Positions 51,903 through 60,807 of a stretch of 64,000 nucleotides of DNA are shown here, in pieces. This stretch comes from Vibrio hepatarius (GTDB lineage Bacteria; Pseudomonadota; Gammaproteobacteria; Enterobacterales; Vibrionaceae). The stretch lies in contig NZ_LHPI01000020.1 of NCBI RefSeq assembly GCF_001274785.1, positions 62,001 to 126,000 on the forward strand. Direction: 5' to 3'. Each line of letters starts with the position of its first letter. Position 1 is the stretch's first letter. Both the position numbers and the translations under genes were made by a program. Below the pieces are notes generated by a model. The model was not told the origin of the DNA and ran no database searches. It saw only the letters and a program-made list of their open reading frames with translations.

Positions 51903-53106
51903 CGAGCATACCCCACATTGGCAAGAAGATACCCAACGCGAGCACTAATACCATACCCGCCACAATCACCAACAATATTGGTTCAATACGTGCAGTCAGG
52001 GTTTTCAAGTCATAATCCACTTCGCGGTCATAGAAGTCAGCGACTTCCGCCAGTAACTCATCAATACGACCCGTTTCTTCACCAACCGAAATCATCTGGA
52101 TCACCAGCGGGGTAAATACACCGCTGCTGGTTGCCGTCGATGAGATGGTGCTACCCGACTCTATCGCCAACTTCATTTCCATCAATCGGTTTTCGAGAAA
52201 CTTATTCCCGAGCGACTCCGCCGCCAGTGCCAATGAACGGTTAAGTGGTACACCGGCTTTAAGCATCAGCGCAAAGGTGCGCGAAAAACGCGATAGCTGC
52301 GCCCGGTTCACCAATTTACCGACGATCGGCATACGTAAGCGAAATTTATCCCACTTTTCTCTTCCTGCCGCAGTTTTTAGCCACGCGTTAAAAGCGAATA
52401 GCGCACTGACCATCACCGCAACCATCACATGCCAATAACTGACAAAAAAATCCGACATGCCGATTAAGATACGAGTTGGCAACGGCAAATCGACGCCAAA
52501 GCGGCTAAACATGCTGGCGAATTGCGGTATCACTTTGACGTTAAGAATAAACATCGCAATGACAATAAACGAGATAACAAAAGTCGGGTAACGCATCGCG
52601 GTCTTGATTCGTTTACGTGTTTCCAGCTCTTGCTCGTAGTAACTGGAAAGTTGCAGCAACGCCAAATCCAGTCGACCTGTGTTTTCGCCAACGTTAATCA
52701 TTGAGACAAATAGTGGACTAAACACCCGAGGATGCATTTGCAATGACGCAGCTAGGCTACGTCCGTTGGTCAGTTCAAGTGTGACTTCTTCCAACGCTTC
52801 TCGTAACTGCTTATTCGAACAGTTGGCGGTCAACCCTTTCATCGAACGCAGTAAAGGCACGCCTGCTTTGGTTAAGCTATACAACTGACGACAGTACATC
52901 ACCAAGGCTTCTAACGGCACGGCTGGCGTGAAGAGTTTTTTTATCTCAGCGCCAAGCTCGCTACTTCCCGCTCCCTGCTGAATCTGCACCGGAATGATGC
53001 CTTTATTCATCAACTGCTCGGCCACCGCATCTTGGTTAGACGCGTCAATCTCTCCCGAAACCGCGGTGCCTTCGATGTCACGCCCTTTGTATCGATATAT
53101 TGGCAT
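51886..53106 (-). CDS. mshG: MSHA inner-membrane platform protein MshG
   Basis: A GspF/PilC-type platform protein of 406 aa with two tandem T2SSF domains (about 70-195 and 272-395). Both contain the PLxxALxxxA-like and GExTGxLxxxL-like motifs (VGENTGRLDLAL and VGEETGRIDELL). Three hydrophobic segments are visible. It transmits force from MshE to the pilus base. It lies 8 nt after mshE. Confidence 0.94.
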   Translation of the reverse strand: MPIYRYKGRDIEGTAVSGEIDASNQDAVAEQLMNKGIIPVQIQQGAGSSELGAEIKKLFTPAVPLEALVMYCRQLYSLTKAGVPLLRSMKGLTANCSNKQLREALEEVTLELTNGRSLAASLQMHPRVFSPLFVSMINVGENTGRLDLALLQLSSYYEQELETRKRIKTAMRYPTFVISFIVIAMFILNVKVIPQFASMFSRFGVDLPLPTRILIGMSDFFVSYWHVMVAVMVSALFAFNAWLKTAAGREKWDKFRLRMPIVGKLVNRAQLSRFSRTFALMLKAGVPLNRSLALAAESLGNKFLENRLMEMKLAIESGSTISSTATSSGVFTPLVIQMISVGEETGRIDELLAEVADFYDREVDYDLKTLTARIEPILLVIVAGMVLVLALGIFLPMWGMLDAIKG

Positions 53107-53114
53107 AGCTAACC

Positions 53115-54839
53115 TTAAATATAGATCGCGAGTTCTGAGCCAGACGCGTCACCCTCACCCAATCCCATCACTTCATCGAGACTGACGATACCTTCCAGCG
53201 CCAGTTCCATCGCGGAAGCAAGCAGCGGCTTATAGGTTGGGCTTTGACGCGCTTCTCTTGCGAAACCTACCGCATCGTTGGCTCGCAGCATATCCATCAT
53301 TTTTTGCTCTAGCTCGAGCATTTCAAACACACCAATTCGGCCACGGTAACCGGTCAAATTACAATTCTGGCATCCATGACCGCGATAAAACTTGGCTGTA
53401 ATCTGGTTAGGGAAACGTTGCGCCAACCACTGTTGACGACCATCATCCAGAATGTCTTCGGTCTTGCAATCAGGACACACTTTACGTACTAGTCGCTGAG
53501 CAACCACAGCGCGCACCGCGCTGGCAACCAAATATCCCGGCGCCCCCATATCAATCATACGTAATGCACTATCGACCGCATCGTTGGTGTGCAGTGTCGT
53601 CAATACTAAGTGACCCGTTAATGCGGCTCTAAGACCGATCTCGACCGTTTCTTGGTCACGCATTTCACCAATCAGGATAATATCTGGGTCCTGACGTAAA
53701 AAGGTTCGTAGTACCGTTGAGAAATCAAGGTCAATCTTCGGGTTCACTTGCACTTGGTTTACACGCGGTAAACGGTATTCCACCGGGTCTTCCGCGGTAA
53801 TGATCTTTTTCCCCGGTACATTCAATTCACTTAACGCGCCGTACAAAGTGGTGGTTTTACCTGAACCGGTCGGCCCAGTGACCAAAATCATCCCATGCGG
53901 GCGCTTCAACTGCTTACGTAAGCGGACAAGCAGATGGTCAGGAATCCCCGACTCTTCGAGTTTACGTACGCCAGAAGATTGGTTTAGTAAACGCATCACC
54001 ACAGACTCACCGTGCTGAACCGGCATGGTCGACATACGAATGTCGACAGACTGACCTTTGGCTTTGATGTTAAACCGGCCATCTTGCGGCAAGCGTTTTT
54101 CTGAGATATCCAGGTTCGCCATTAGCTTGAGACGCAATACTAACGCAGGCGCAACATTGACTTCATTTAACAAGGTTTCATGCAACACGCCATCAATACG
54201 CTGACGAAGACGCAGTACGTCGGCGTCGGGTTCGATGTGAATATCCGAAGCACCAACTTGAATCGCATCTTCAAACAACGAGTTGATCAGTTTTACAACG
54301 GTGACTTCCTGGCTATCGTCGTCTTCAACGTTAAAGTCAAAGGCTTCGGTCACCTGGTGTTCCGCTTGCAGTTGCTCGGCAAACGAAGCGATCTCTTTCG
54401 TGCGTCGGTAATAACGGTTAAAACCATCAACCAACTGATTTTCAGCCGCGATAACAAAATCAACTTTGTACTGTGAGAGCTGACCAAGCAGAGCTTCTTG
54501 CGCGAACAGATCCGCGGGATCGCTCATTGCGACGCGTAATGTATCGTTATTGTTCGCAATAACCAGCGCACGTAACCGACGGGCATGCACTTCTGGCAGT
54601 ACCTGCACCGCATCAATATCAACGTTGGCGCGGTTAAGGTCGATCAATGGGATATCCAACTGCTGCGACAAAAACGTCAGCATTTGGTGTTCAGACAAAA
54701 AGCCTAGATCGATCAACGTTGCACCGAGTTTTCGGCCACTGTTTTTTTGCGCGCTTAACGCCTGATCTACCTGTAGATCAGTAACAATGCCTTCCTCAAC
54801 CAGCAAGTCACCCAGGCGTTTGCGGAGTTTAACTTTCAC
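53115..54839 (-). CDS. mshE: MSHA assembly ATPase MshE (c-di-GMP-binding type)
   Basis: The hexameric extension ATPase. The 574-aa protein has the N-terminal MshEN domain with its two c-di-GMP motifs (RLGDLLVEEGIV at 8-19 and KLGATLIDLGFL at 37-48). Walker A GPTGSGKT (322-329), the Asp-box/Walker B region IILIGEMRD, the His-box LTTLHTNDA and the zinc-binding CPDC...CQNC complete it. The start is GTG 54839, inside the end of mshN. c-di-GMP stimulation of pilus extension is known for the V. cholerae protein, and the motifs needed are present. Confidence 0.95.
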   Translation of the reverse strand: MKVKLRKRLGDLLVEEGIVTDLQVDQALSAQKNSGRKLGATLIDLGFLSEHQMLTFLSQQLDIPLIDLNRANVDIDAVQVLPEVHARRLRALVIANNNDTLRVAMSDPADLFAQEALLGQLSQYKVDFVIAAENQLVDGFNRYYRRTKEIASFAEQLQAEHQVTEAFDFNVEDDDSQEVTVVKLINSLFEDAIQVGASDIHIEPDADVLRLRQRIDGVLHETLLNEVNVAPALVLRLKLMANLDISEKRLPQDGRFNIKAKGQSVDIRMSTMPVQHGESVVMRLLNQSSGVRKLEESGIPDHLLVRLRKQLKRPHGMILVTGPTGSGKTTTLYGALSELNVPGKKIITAEDPVEYRLPRVNQVQVNPKIDLDFSTVLRTFLRQDPDIILIGEMRDQETVEIGLRAALTGHLVLTTLHTNDAVDSALRMIDMGAPGYLVASAVRAVVAQRLVRKVCPDCKTEDILDDGRQQWLAQRFPNQITAKFYRGHGCQNCNLTGYRGRIGVFEMLELEQKMMDMLRANDAVGFAREARQSPTYKPLLASAMELALEGIVSLDEVMGLGEGDASGSELAIYI

Positions 54840-55881
54840 CTTTTGAACCTTCTAACTGTTGAATCAGATTGAGTCGGTCGATGATAAACTGGTGTGACTG
54901 GCCAGATAACCCCATGCCTTCCAACGCTTTATGATAAGAAGCTTTGGCATTATCAAACTCAAGCGTTCGTTCTTGCTGAATGCCTAAACCCAACCACCAA
55001 CGACCACTGTCCGGTTCCATTTCAACCAGCTTTTGATAGCTCTCCATCGCCATCGCGTCTTGACTATTTTTCTGTGCCAGCCCGCCACGCAACGATAAGT
55101 ACTCCACACTGGCGTTGTCCAACATTGCGGCGACCGCAGATAGCGCCGCAGCTTGCTGTTTCTCTTTGATCAATAGCTTCGCTAACGCCAAGCGCAGCGA
55201 AATGTTGTCGTTCTCTAAGCTGATACCTTTTTGCAGTAGGTCAACCGCTTTGCGCACGTCGCCTTTACCGTAATACAATGCGGAGAGTTTTTTGCGTACC
55301 TTGGCATTCTGCGGCGTGTATTTTAGCGCTTCGTTGTAATGAGCCAGTGCACCTTTGAGATCGTTACTGTCGAGTGCTTTTTTCGCGAGCACTTGCGCTT
55401 TGGCAGACAATTCCGCCGAGGTCAACTCTACGTGCTCGATCACTACTTCGCCGACAGGTTGTGGTTGAGTGTTGGTCACTTTAGCAATTAGCGGACTAGA
55501 CTCTGCTGGCTGAGAAATAGGCGCGGACTGTACGGCTTGAACCTTACTATCTTGGCTACGTGGTTGAAGATCCGCTTCTGTACGAACGCTAGAACGGTAA
55601 ATCGACTCACTTTGTGTGGCAATCTTCGCGGTTGGCGACGGCACATTCTCCACTAAATTGGACTCAGTGCGCGTGGTAATCGGTGCGTATTCAAGCGACT
55701 CGACCGGTGCTTGGTATGAAATTGCCCAACCGCCCAGCGCCAAGCTCAAGCCAAGTGTGCCTACAACCCAAGGTAATACCGCTCTCTGTTTAACGGGCAT
55801 GACCTGAGCTTGTTCAATCGCGGTAAGCGGACTACCGTTTTTCTTCGCCAGATCGGATAATGCTTGGTTAATTGCACTCAT
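54829..55881 (-). CDS. mshN: MSHA biogenesis protein MshN (TPR)
   Basis: A 350-aa bitopic protein with one membrane segment (about 34-53, WVVGTLGLSLALGGWAI) and a periplasmic C-terminal half made of TPR repeats (about 155-340, for example LKGALAHYNEALKYTPQNAK split as LKGALAHYNE and ALKYTPQNAK). A low-complexity linker joins them. It probably helps assemble the secretin or alignment complex. It lies 3 nt after mshM and overlaps mshE by 11 nt. Confidence 0.88.
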   Translation of the reverse strand: MSAINQALSDLAKKNGSPLTAIEQAQVMPVKQRAVLPWVVGTLGLSLALGGWAISYQAPVESLEYAPITTRTESNLVENVPSPTAKIATQSESIYRSSVRTEADLQPRSQDSKVQAVQSAPISQPAESSPLIAKVTNTQPQPVGEVVIEHVELTSAELSAKAQVLAKKALDSNDLKGALAHYNEALKYTPQNAKVRKKLSALYYGKGDVRKAVDLLQKGISLENDNISLRLALAKLLIKEKQQAAALSAVAAMLDNASVEYLSLRGGLAQKNSQDAMAMESYQKLVEMEPDSGRWWLGLGIQQERTLEFDNAKASYHKALEGMGLSGQSHQFIIDRLNLIQQLEGSKGES

Positions 55882-55884
55882 GAT

Positions 55885-56724
55885 TTAATTCCATCCCCAC
55901 AGCATGGGCGTTTTAAACTTTGGTTTGCGACTGTCGTAGGTGTCGTGCACGGCGTCAAACAGATACGTATTGGTTATCTGTTGACTGCCTTTGCTGTACG
56001 CGATCACCATTGCCTTATGGCAGATTTGATTGATCAGTCTTGGTATTCCTTGGCTCGCCAGCCAAATGGATTTTTTTTGCGTTAGCGAAAACAGCGTTGC
56101 CTGACCACCAGCCTTTTCGAGTCGGTTATCAATGTACGCCACCGCTTCATCCAAATTCAGTGGGCGCAAGCTAGCGCTAAAAGTAATGCGTTGACGAAGC
56201 TGACGCAGATGGTGTTGCTGCAATCGCTCGTCTAATTCTGGCTGTCCTATCAATACGATATGCAGCAGTTTGTTATCTTCTGTTTCTATGTTGCCGAATA
56301 AGCGTAACGCTTCGAGCGCGTCATCCGGCAGAGCCTGAGCTTCATCGACAAACACTACAACCTGTTTGCCTTCTTTCGCCAGGGCGATCAAACGCCTCTG
56401 GATCTGCTCGACCAAGCTACTGATTGGCTGATCGACAATACCGAGTTCCGCGGCAATCGCGACTCTCAGTTCATCACCATTCAAAGCCGGATTGGGTAAA
56501 TAAACCAGTTGAACATGCGGCGGAAAATGTCTGACCATCATCCGGCAAACCATGGTTTTTCCGGTACCGACTTCGCCAGTCACTTTGATCAAGCCTTCAC
56601 CGAGTTCCAACGCGGTGTTCACCGTTTGGATCGCCTCATAATGCGGCCCTAAACCGAGAAACAACTCGGTTTTCGGTGTTAATGTAAAAGGCAGTTGTTC
56701 AAAGCCAAAATGTTCTAGGTACAT
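55885..56724 (-). CDS. mshM: MSHA AAA+ ATPase MshM (ExeA-like)
   Basis: A 279-aa GspA/ExeA-type ATPase: MYLEHFGFEQLPFTLTPKTE at the N-terminus, Walker A GEVGTGKT (about 51-58), Walker B VVVFVDEAQ, and sensor-type LLHIVLIGQPEL. It lacks the C-terminal membrane and peptidoglycan-binding parts of ExeA, as is usual for MshM. It is located between mshL and mshN. A role in secretin placement is inferred from the family. Confidence 0.92.
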   Translation of the reverse strand: MYLEHFGFEQLPFTLTPKTELFLGLGPHYEAIQTVNTALELGEGLIKVTGEVGTGKTMVCRMMVRHFPPHVQLVYLPNPALNGDELRVAIAAELGIVDQPISSLVEQIQRRLIALAKEGKQVVVFVDEAQALPDDALEALRLFGNIETEDNKLLHIVLIGQPELDERLQQHHLRQLRQRITFSASLRPLNLDEAVAYIDNRLEKAGGQATLFSLTQKKSIWLASQGIPRLINQICHKAMVIAYSKGSQQITNTYLFDAVHDTYDSRKPKFKTPMLWGWN

Positions 56725-56731
56725 CAGGCAC

Positions 56732-58384
56732 CTACTCTTCTGGGAACCACTCTTGCAACAAGTCGCGCGAGCGCTCCAGTTCTTTCTGCCATGTATTCAC
56801 ACCAACCACAGTTGGCTTCAATAGGATCACGAGCTCCGTCTTTTGTGTCATTTTACTGGTGTTACGGAACAAGTGGCCTAACGCTGGAATATCGCCCAAG
56901 AATGGCACTTTGGATACTTGGTCAACGGTATTCGACTTCATCAAACCACCGATCACCACAACGTCGCCGTCTTGGGCGCGAATGACGGAATCCGACTCAC
57001 GAATCGAGCTACGTGCGAGCGGTAAGCTGATCTTAGTATCACCATAGCCGATCTCTTTGATCTGCTCGTCGACATCGATAACCGCAGGGTGAACGTGCAG
57101 CAGTACGTTGCCTTGATCGTCAATTTGTGGTGTCACATCGAGCGAAATGCCCGAGAAGAATGGCGTTAGCTCAACTTCTGGTGATGGCTCAGAGTTGTCA
57201 CCGCTGCCCACTACACTGGAAAGATCCGTAACGTAGTATTCGTCGGTACCAACTTTGATCACCGCTTTTTGGTTATTAGACGCGGTCACTCTTGGGCTAG
57301 ACAGTACATTCAAATCCCCTTGAGTCGACATAAAGTTCAGCACTGCATCGAAGCTGCCGCTGGAAATCACCACATTAGATTGACCGCCCAACAACGCACC
57401 AATCGAATCTAACCCAGGCAGTACAGACGTAATTATGTTGCCGCTGGTATCCTTAACGATAGAGCCCTGACCAATGGTGTAGTTGGTGCCGTTTGAGCTG
57501 AACGCTTTTGACCAGTTGATGCCTTGTTGGTAACCATCGCTGAGGGTCACTTCCAGAATCTTCGCTTCGAGAATCACCTGACGTTGCATACGTTGCTGGG
57601 ACACGCCCAAGAACTCGCGTACTTCACGCAGTTCATCAGGATAACCACGCACGGTAATCACACTCGCTTGAGGAGTCACTACAACGCTTTGCCCTTTACC
57701 CTGCCCAATCAGCTTAGACACCGCCACTTCTAACTGAGGCCAGAAATCGCTTTCACTGATGGTTTCAATCTCAGTGCCACCTTTGGCGGTATTGGTTGAG
57801 CGTGAACGCGAAGACGAGTTTGAATTGGAGTTAGAATCCGAATCCGAGTTGGACGAGTCGGTATCGGTATTAGTAATCGTGCCCGTTGAGATCGACGTTA
57901 AAGAACGACCCGAACGTTTGAATTGTAAGTAATCAACCGGAATCGTAACGGTACGAATCCCCGCTGGATAGACTTGAATAACGTTCCCCACTTTAGTGAT
58001 ATCGTAACCATAGATATCGCGTACCACATTCAGTGCTTCATCAAGCGTCACATCGGTCAGGTTGACGGTAATCGAACCTTCCACATCTGGGTGCACCGCC
58101 GCGCTATATTGCGTCCCTTGCACTAGGCTGGCAAAGAAAGCTTTTGCACCGACACCATTGGCTTTGATTCTAAAACGTTTAACAGTACTGATAGACGCCA
58201 CAGTCTCATTATCCAGTTCAGGCATGAGATCAGCTTCCACCGAAGCGGGCAACTGTGCAAGACTGCGGCTATTGGCTTCATTCACGGCCTCATTCAAGGC
58301 ATTTTTCGCCTCAACAGGGTCGCGGTGTCCCATCGAACAACCGACTAACGAAGCAATCATAATAGCTACTGCGAGTTTACGCAT
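56732..58384 (-). CDS. mshL: MSHA secretin MshL
   Basis: The outer-membrane pore for the pilus. The 550-aa lipoprotein has lipobox LVGC (Cys 16), a STN/N0 domain (about 70-150), a secretin N1-type domain, and the secretin core, with VPFLGDIPALGHLFR and KTELVILLKPTVV near the C-terminus. An unusual Ser/Asn/Asp-rich tract (about residues 168-200, coding bases near 57795-57890) sits between the domains. It lies 8 nt before mshM and is part of mshIJKLMNEGF. Confidence 0.94.
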   Translation of the reverse strand: MRKLAVAIMIASLVGCSMGHRDPVEAKNALNEAVNEANSRSLAQLPASVEADLMPELDNETVASISTVKRFRIKANGVGAKAFFASLVQGTQYSAAVHPDVEGSITVNLTDVTLDEALNVVRDIYGYDITKVGNVIQVYPAGIRTVTIPVDYLQFKRSGRSLTSISTGTITNTDTDSSNSDSDSNSNSNSSSRSRSTNTAKGGTEIETISESDFWPQLEVAVSKLIGQGKGQSVVVTPQASVITVRGYPDELREVREFLGVSQQRMQRQVILEAKILEVTLSDGYQQGINWSKAFSSNGTNYTIGQGSIVKDTSGNIITSVLPGLDSIGALLGGQSNVVISSGSFDAVLNFMSTQGDLNVLSSPRVTASNNQKAVIKVGTDEYYVTDLSSVVGSGDNSEPSPEVELTPFFSGISLDVTPQIDDQGNVLLHVHPAVIDVDEQIKEIGYGDTKISLPLARSSIRESDSVIRAQDGDVVVIGGLMKSNTVDQVSKVPFLGDIPALGHLFRNTSKMTQKTELVILLKPTVVGVNTWQKELERSRDLLQEWFPEE

Positions 58385-58397
58385 ATAATCTCTAACC

Positions 58398-58721
58398 TTA
58401 CTGTTTAATATCGAGAGAGAAGAGTTCTAACGTCCACTGCTTCCCCCCACGGGATAACACGACACTCTCTGGTTTAATGTTTTTTACGCGGTACCCTCGC
58501 ACACTTTCCCCAGCAACAACGACCTTATCACTGAGGGTTGCTTTACACGCTGATTCGCCGTTACACACAATACTTTGCAACTGGGGAGGTCGAGGTTGAG
58601 CCGCCTTCTTCGGCTTGCTCTGCTTGGCATTTTGCCAACCCAATGGTGCCGTCGGGTCTTGAGAAGCAGAAACATACTGCGAGCTTGCTAACAGAGCCGC
58701 GATCAAGATAAATCTACCCAC
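58398..58721 (-). CDS. mshK: MSHA biogenesis protein MshK
   Basis: A 107-aa exported protein with a signal peptide (MGRFILIAALLASSQYVSA) and a PilP-like beta domain (LQSIVCNGESACKATLSDK). It starts at GTG 58721 and overlaps mshJ by 8 nt. It probably connects MshJ to the secretin MshL, as PilP does for PilO and PilQ. Confidence 0.88.
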   Translation of the reverse strand: MGRFILIAALLASSQYVSASQDPTAPLGWQNAKQSKPKKAAQPRPPQLQSIVCNGESACKATLSDKVVVAGESVRGYRVKNIKPESVVLSRGGKQWTLELFSLDIKQ

Positions 58722-59361
58722 CGATAAACTCCTCTCTGCTGCCTAATGTATACACTTCCAACACCAAACGAGCATTCGGGTACTTCTCTACTTGGTAATG
58801 GAAATTGCGCCAGTAGTACTTCACTGGTAACGCTTCTAAAGCTTCCAAGTAATTCACAATGTCAAAGTAACGGCCGACCAGTTCGAGTCTTACTGGATGG
58901 ATGTAATAACCTGAGTATTGTGAATCATCTGAGCTAGGCACAATCGGCTCGGCTTTCTTTGACTCTAACGACACCAAACGCAGCTTATTTGAGCCTGCCA
59001 ATACGCTTTCCAATAACTTAGCCATTTCGCTTGGTGAGATCAGATTCTCAACAATGTCGGCCAACTGCTGAGACAGCATTTGGCTCTCTGTCACTAAGTT
59101 TTTGTATTTTTGATTAATTTCTTGGTCAGGATCTTTATTCAGCTTAGCGGTCATCAATAAAATATCCGCTTCTAAGCGCTGATTGTTAAGCTGAGTCGCA
59201 TTTATTTGCTGAGTCAGACGCTTATTTTCAAGGTAAGTGGGTTCCACCACCAAGGTAAATACACCAAGTAGCAAAGCTACCGCACCACACAGCGCAATCA
59301 GCCACTTTTCTCGAGGTGAGATCAGTTCAAACTTGTCACTCAAAGCTTGCCATTGTTTCAT
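58714..59361 (-). CDS. mshJ: MSHA biogenesis protein MshJ (PilO-like)
   Basis: A 215-aa bitopic protein with a membrane helix (about 20-42, WLIALCGAVALLLGVFTLVV), a coiled coil (about 45-95) and a periplasmic ferredoxin-like domain similar to PilO/GspM. It is joined to mshI by a one-base TAATG overlap. It forms the alignment complex with MshI and MshK. Confidence 0.9.
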   Translation of the reverse strand: MKQWQALSDKFELISPREKWLIALCGAVALLLGVFTLVVEPTYLENKRLTQQINATQLNNQRLEADILLMTAKLNKDPDQEINQKYKNLVTESQMLSQQLADIVENLISPSEMAKLLESVLAGSNKLRLVSLESKKAEPIVPSSDDSQYSGYYIHPVRLELVGRYFDIVNYLEALEALPVKYYWRNFHYQVEKYPNARLVLEVYTLGSREEFIGG

Positions 59362-60800
59362 TACTTGGCCTCCTCTTTGGTTTTCAGTTCGAAGGTAATA
59401 ATGTCATCGTCATTGCGGCCAATTTTGAGCGTCTCGAATGTACGGCCAACTAAGTTTAACTCGTTCTTAAATTGGCTAATCCAGTTTGGAATTGACTGCG
59501 GTTCTTTCGCCAATCCCTTCAGGTCTAAGCTATGCGTGTTAATCGAAATCGAGCTTAGCGAGATGTCGTTACGCCCCAGCTTAGCCAGTGAACGCATCAC
59601 GCCCGAATACCCCATTTGTGGTGCACTATCATGTTCGTTGATCGCGGTGAGCGATTGTCGCTTCGCTTGAATTTCGGCTTCTAAACGAGCCACCGCTGCG
59701 ACTTTGGCCGGGCTAGGTTTATGCTTCGCCACTCGTTGAGTTAACGTTTCCGCCTGCTGCTTAAATTCGGTTTCTTGCGAGTGAAGTAACGCAAGTCGAT
59801 CATTAAGCTGAGCATTTTGGTAAGTAAAGATGCCATACATCGCCAATAGAACAGCGGCGATCGCTGTCCAAGCAAACATCACGTTTTTGAGCGAGAAGTA
59901 CTCTTTCTTCGGCTTCAAACTATCTAGATACAGGTCAACCGTATCGTCGGCCATTTGAGATGCCAATTGAGCCAGTAATACGCCCGACTCTTCACTAGTG
60001 TCAGTTAATGGCGACACTTTGACGTTTAAACGTTCACTTAAAGCTTGAGCGACTTCTGCCTGATCATCGTCATCACAACACACTTTCATGTGATGCAAAG
60101 GGGTAGACCTCAATTGCGAGGACAAATAGTCAATCGAGCGCTGCAACTCAAGCGCTAAACCATCCAGTTGCAACGCGCTGCTGGCAACACCCGTTAACGG
60201 TGACGTCACTCCGCGGATGGTTCTCTGGAAGGTACAGTGGCCATCAACAAACGCACTGACCTTAATCTGGCCTTGTTTGCTGCGTTGGAGGAGTAAGAAC
60301 CGGTTTAGCTCTCCGGCTGATGTCGCCCATACTTCGTCTTCCACCAGCACACGCTCAAGTGTGATATTGAACTCACTCAATAACTCACGCAGTGAAACGA
60401 CCAGTTTGCGTGGTGCGACAAATACTTGCAGCTTATTGGCCGACGGCATCGGCGTCGAGTCGGCGACAATATCGCTGACTCGCTCAGAAATGAGGTCTTT
60501 GAGAAGAAACGGCAATGCGCTCGCCAGTTCGTTGTCAGGCAAGGACGGTTTGTCGATTTGGTACGTTTGGTAGTGCTTCGCGTCCAGTACCACTTGCACA
60601 GCAAGAGAACTGGCACTGACGTTACTTAAGGTGGCTTTTAATGTCTCTTGCCAAGTACGACCGTCAAATTTGACCTGTGGCGGGAGATTCACTTCGCCAG
60701 CAGACGAGAAGTACAACGCGTCTGGTTGAACCACCACGGTCAGCAAAGCTTTGCGCTGATTGTTATGTTTAAATTTACCTATTAACGGCTTTATTTTCAT
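59361..60800 (-). CDS. mshI: MSHA biogenesis protein MshI (PilM/PilN-like fusion)
   Basis: A 479-aa protein whose N-terminal half (to about 300) looks like the actin-like PilM/GspL cytoplasmic domain. One membrane helix follows (about 308-328, FAWTAIAAVLLAMYGIFTY), then a coiled coil (about 330-390) and a small periplasmic part similar to PilN. It is the first msh gene of the secretory operon, 7 nt after csrD. It combines parts that are separate in the type IVa PilMN proteins. Confidence 0.9.
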   Translation of the reverse strand: MKIKPLIGKFKHNNQRKALLTVVVQPDALYFSSAGEVNLPPQVKFDGRTWQETLKATLSNVSASSLAVQVVLDAKHYQTYQIDKPSLPDNELASALPFLLKDLISERVSDIVADSTPMPSANKLQVFVAPRKLVVSLRELLSEFNITLERVLVEDEVWATSAGELNRFLLLQRSKQGQIKVSAFVDGHCTFQRTIRGVTSPLTGVASSALQLDGLALELQRSIDYLSSQLRSTPLHHMKVCCDDDDQAEVAQALSERLNVKVSPLTDTSEESGVLLAQLASQMADDTVDLYLDSLKPKKEYFSLKNVMFAWTAIAAVLLAMYGIFTYQNAQLNDRLALLHSQETEFKQQAETLTQRVAKHKPSPAKVAAVARLEAEIQAKRQSLTAINEHDSAPQMGYSGVMRSLAKLGRNDISLSSISINTHSLDLKGLAKEPQSIPNWISQFKNELNLVGRTFETLKIGRNDDDIITFELKTKEEAK

Positions 60801-60807
60801 TTAGTTA

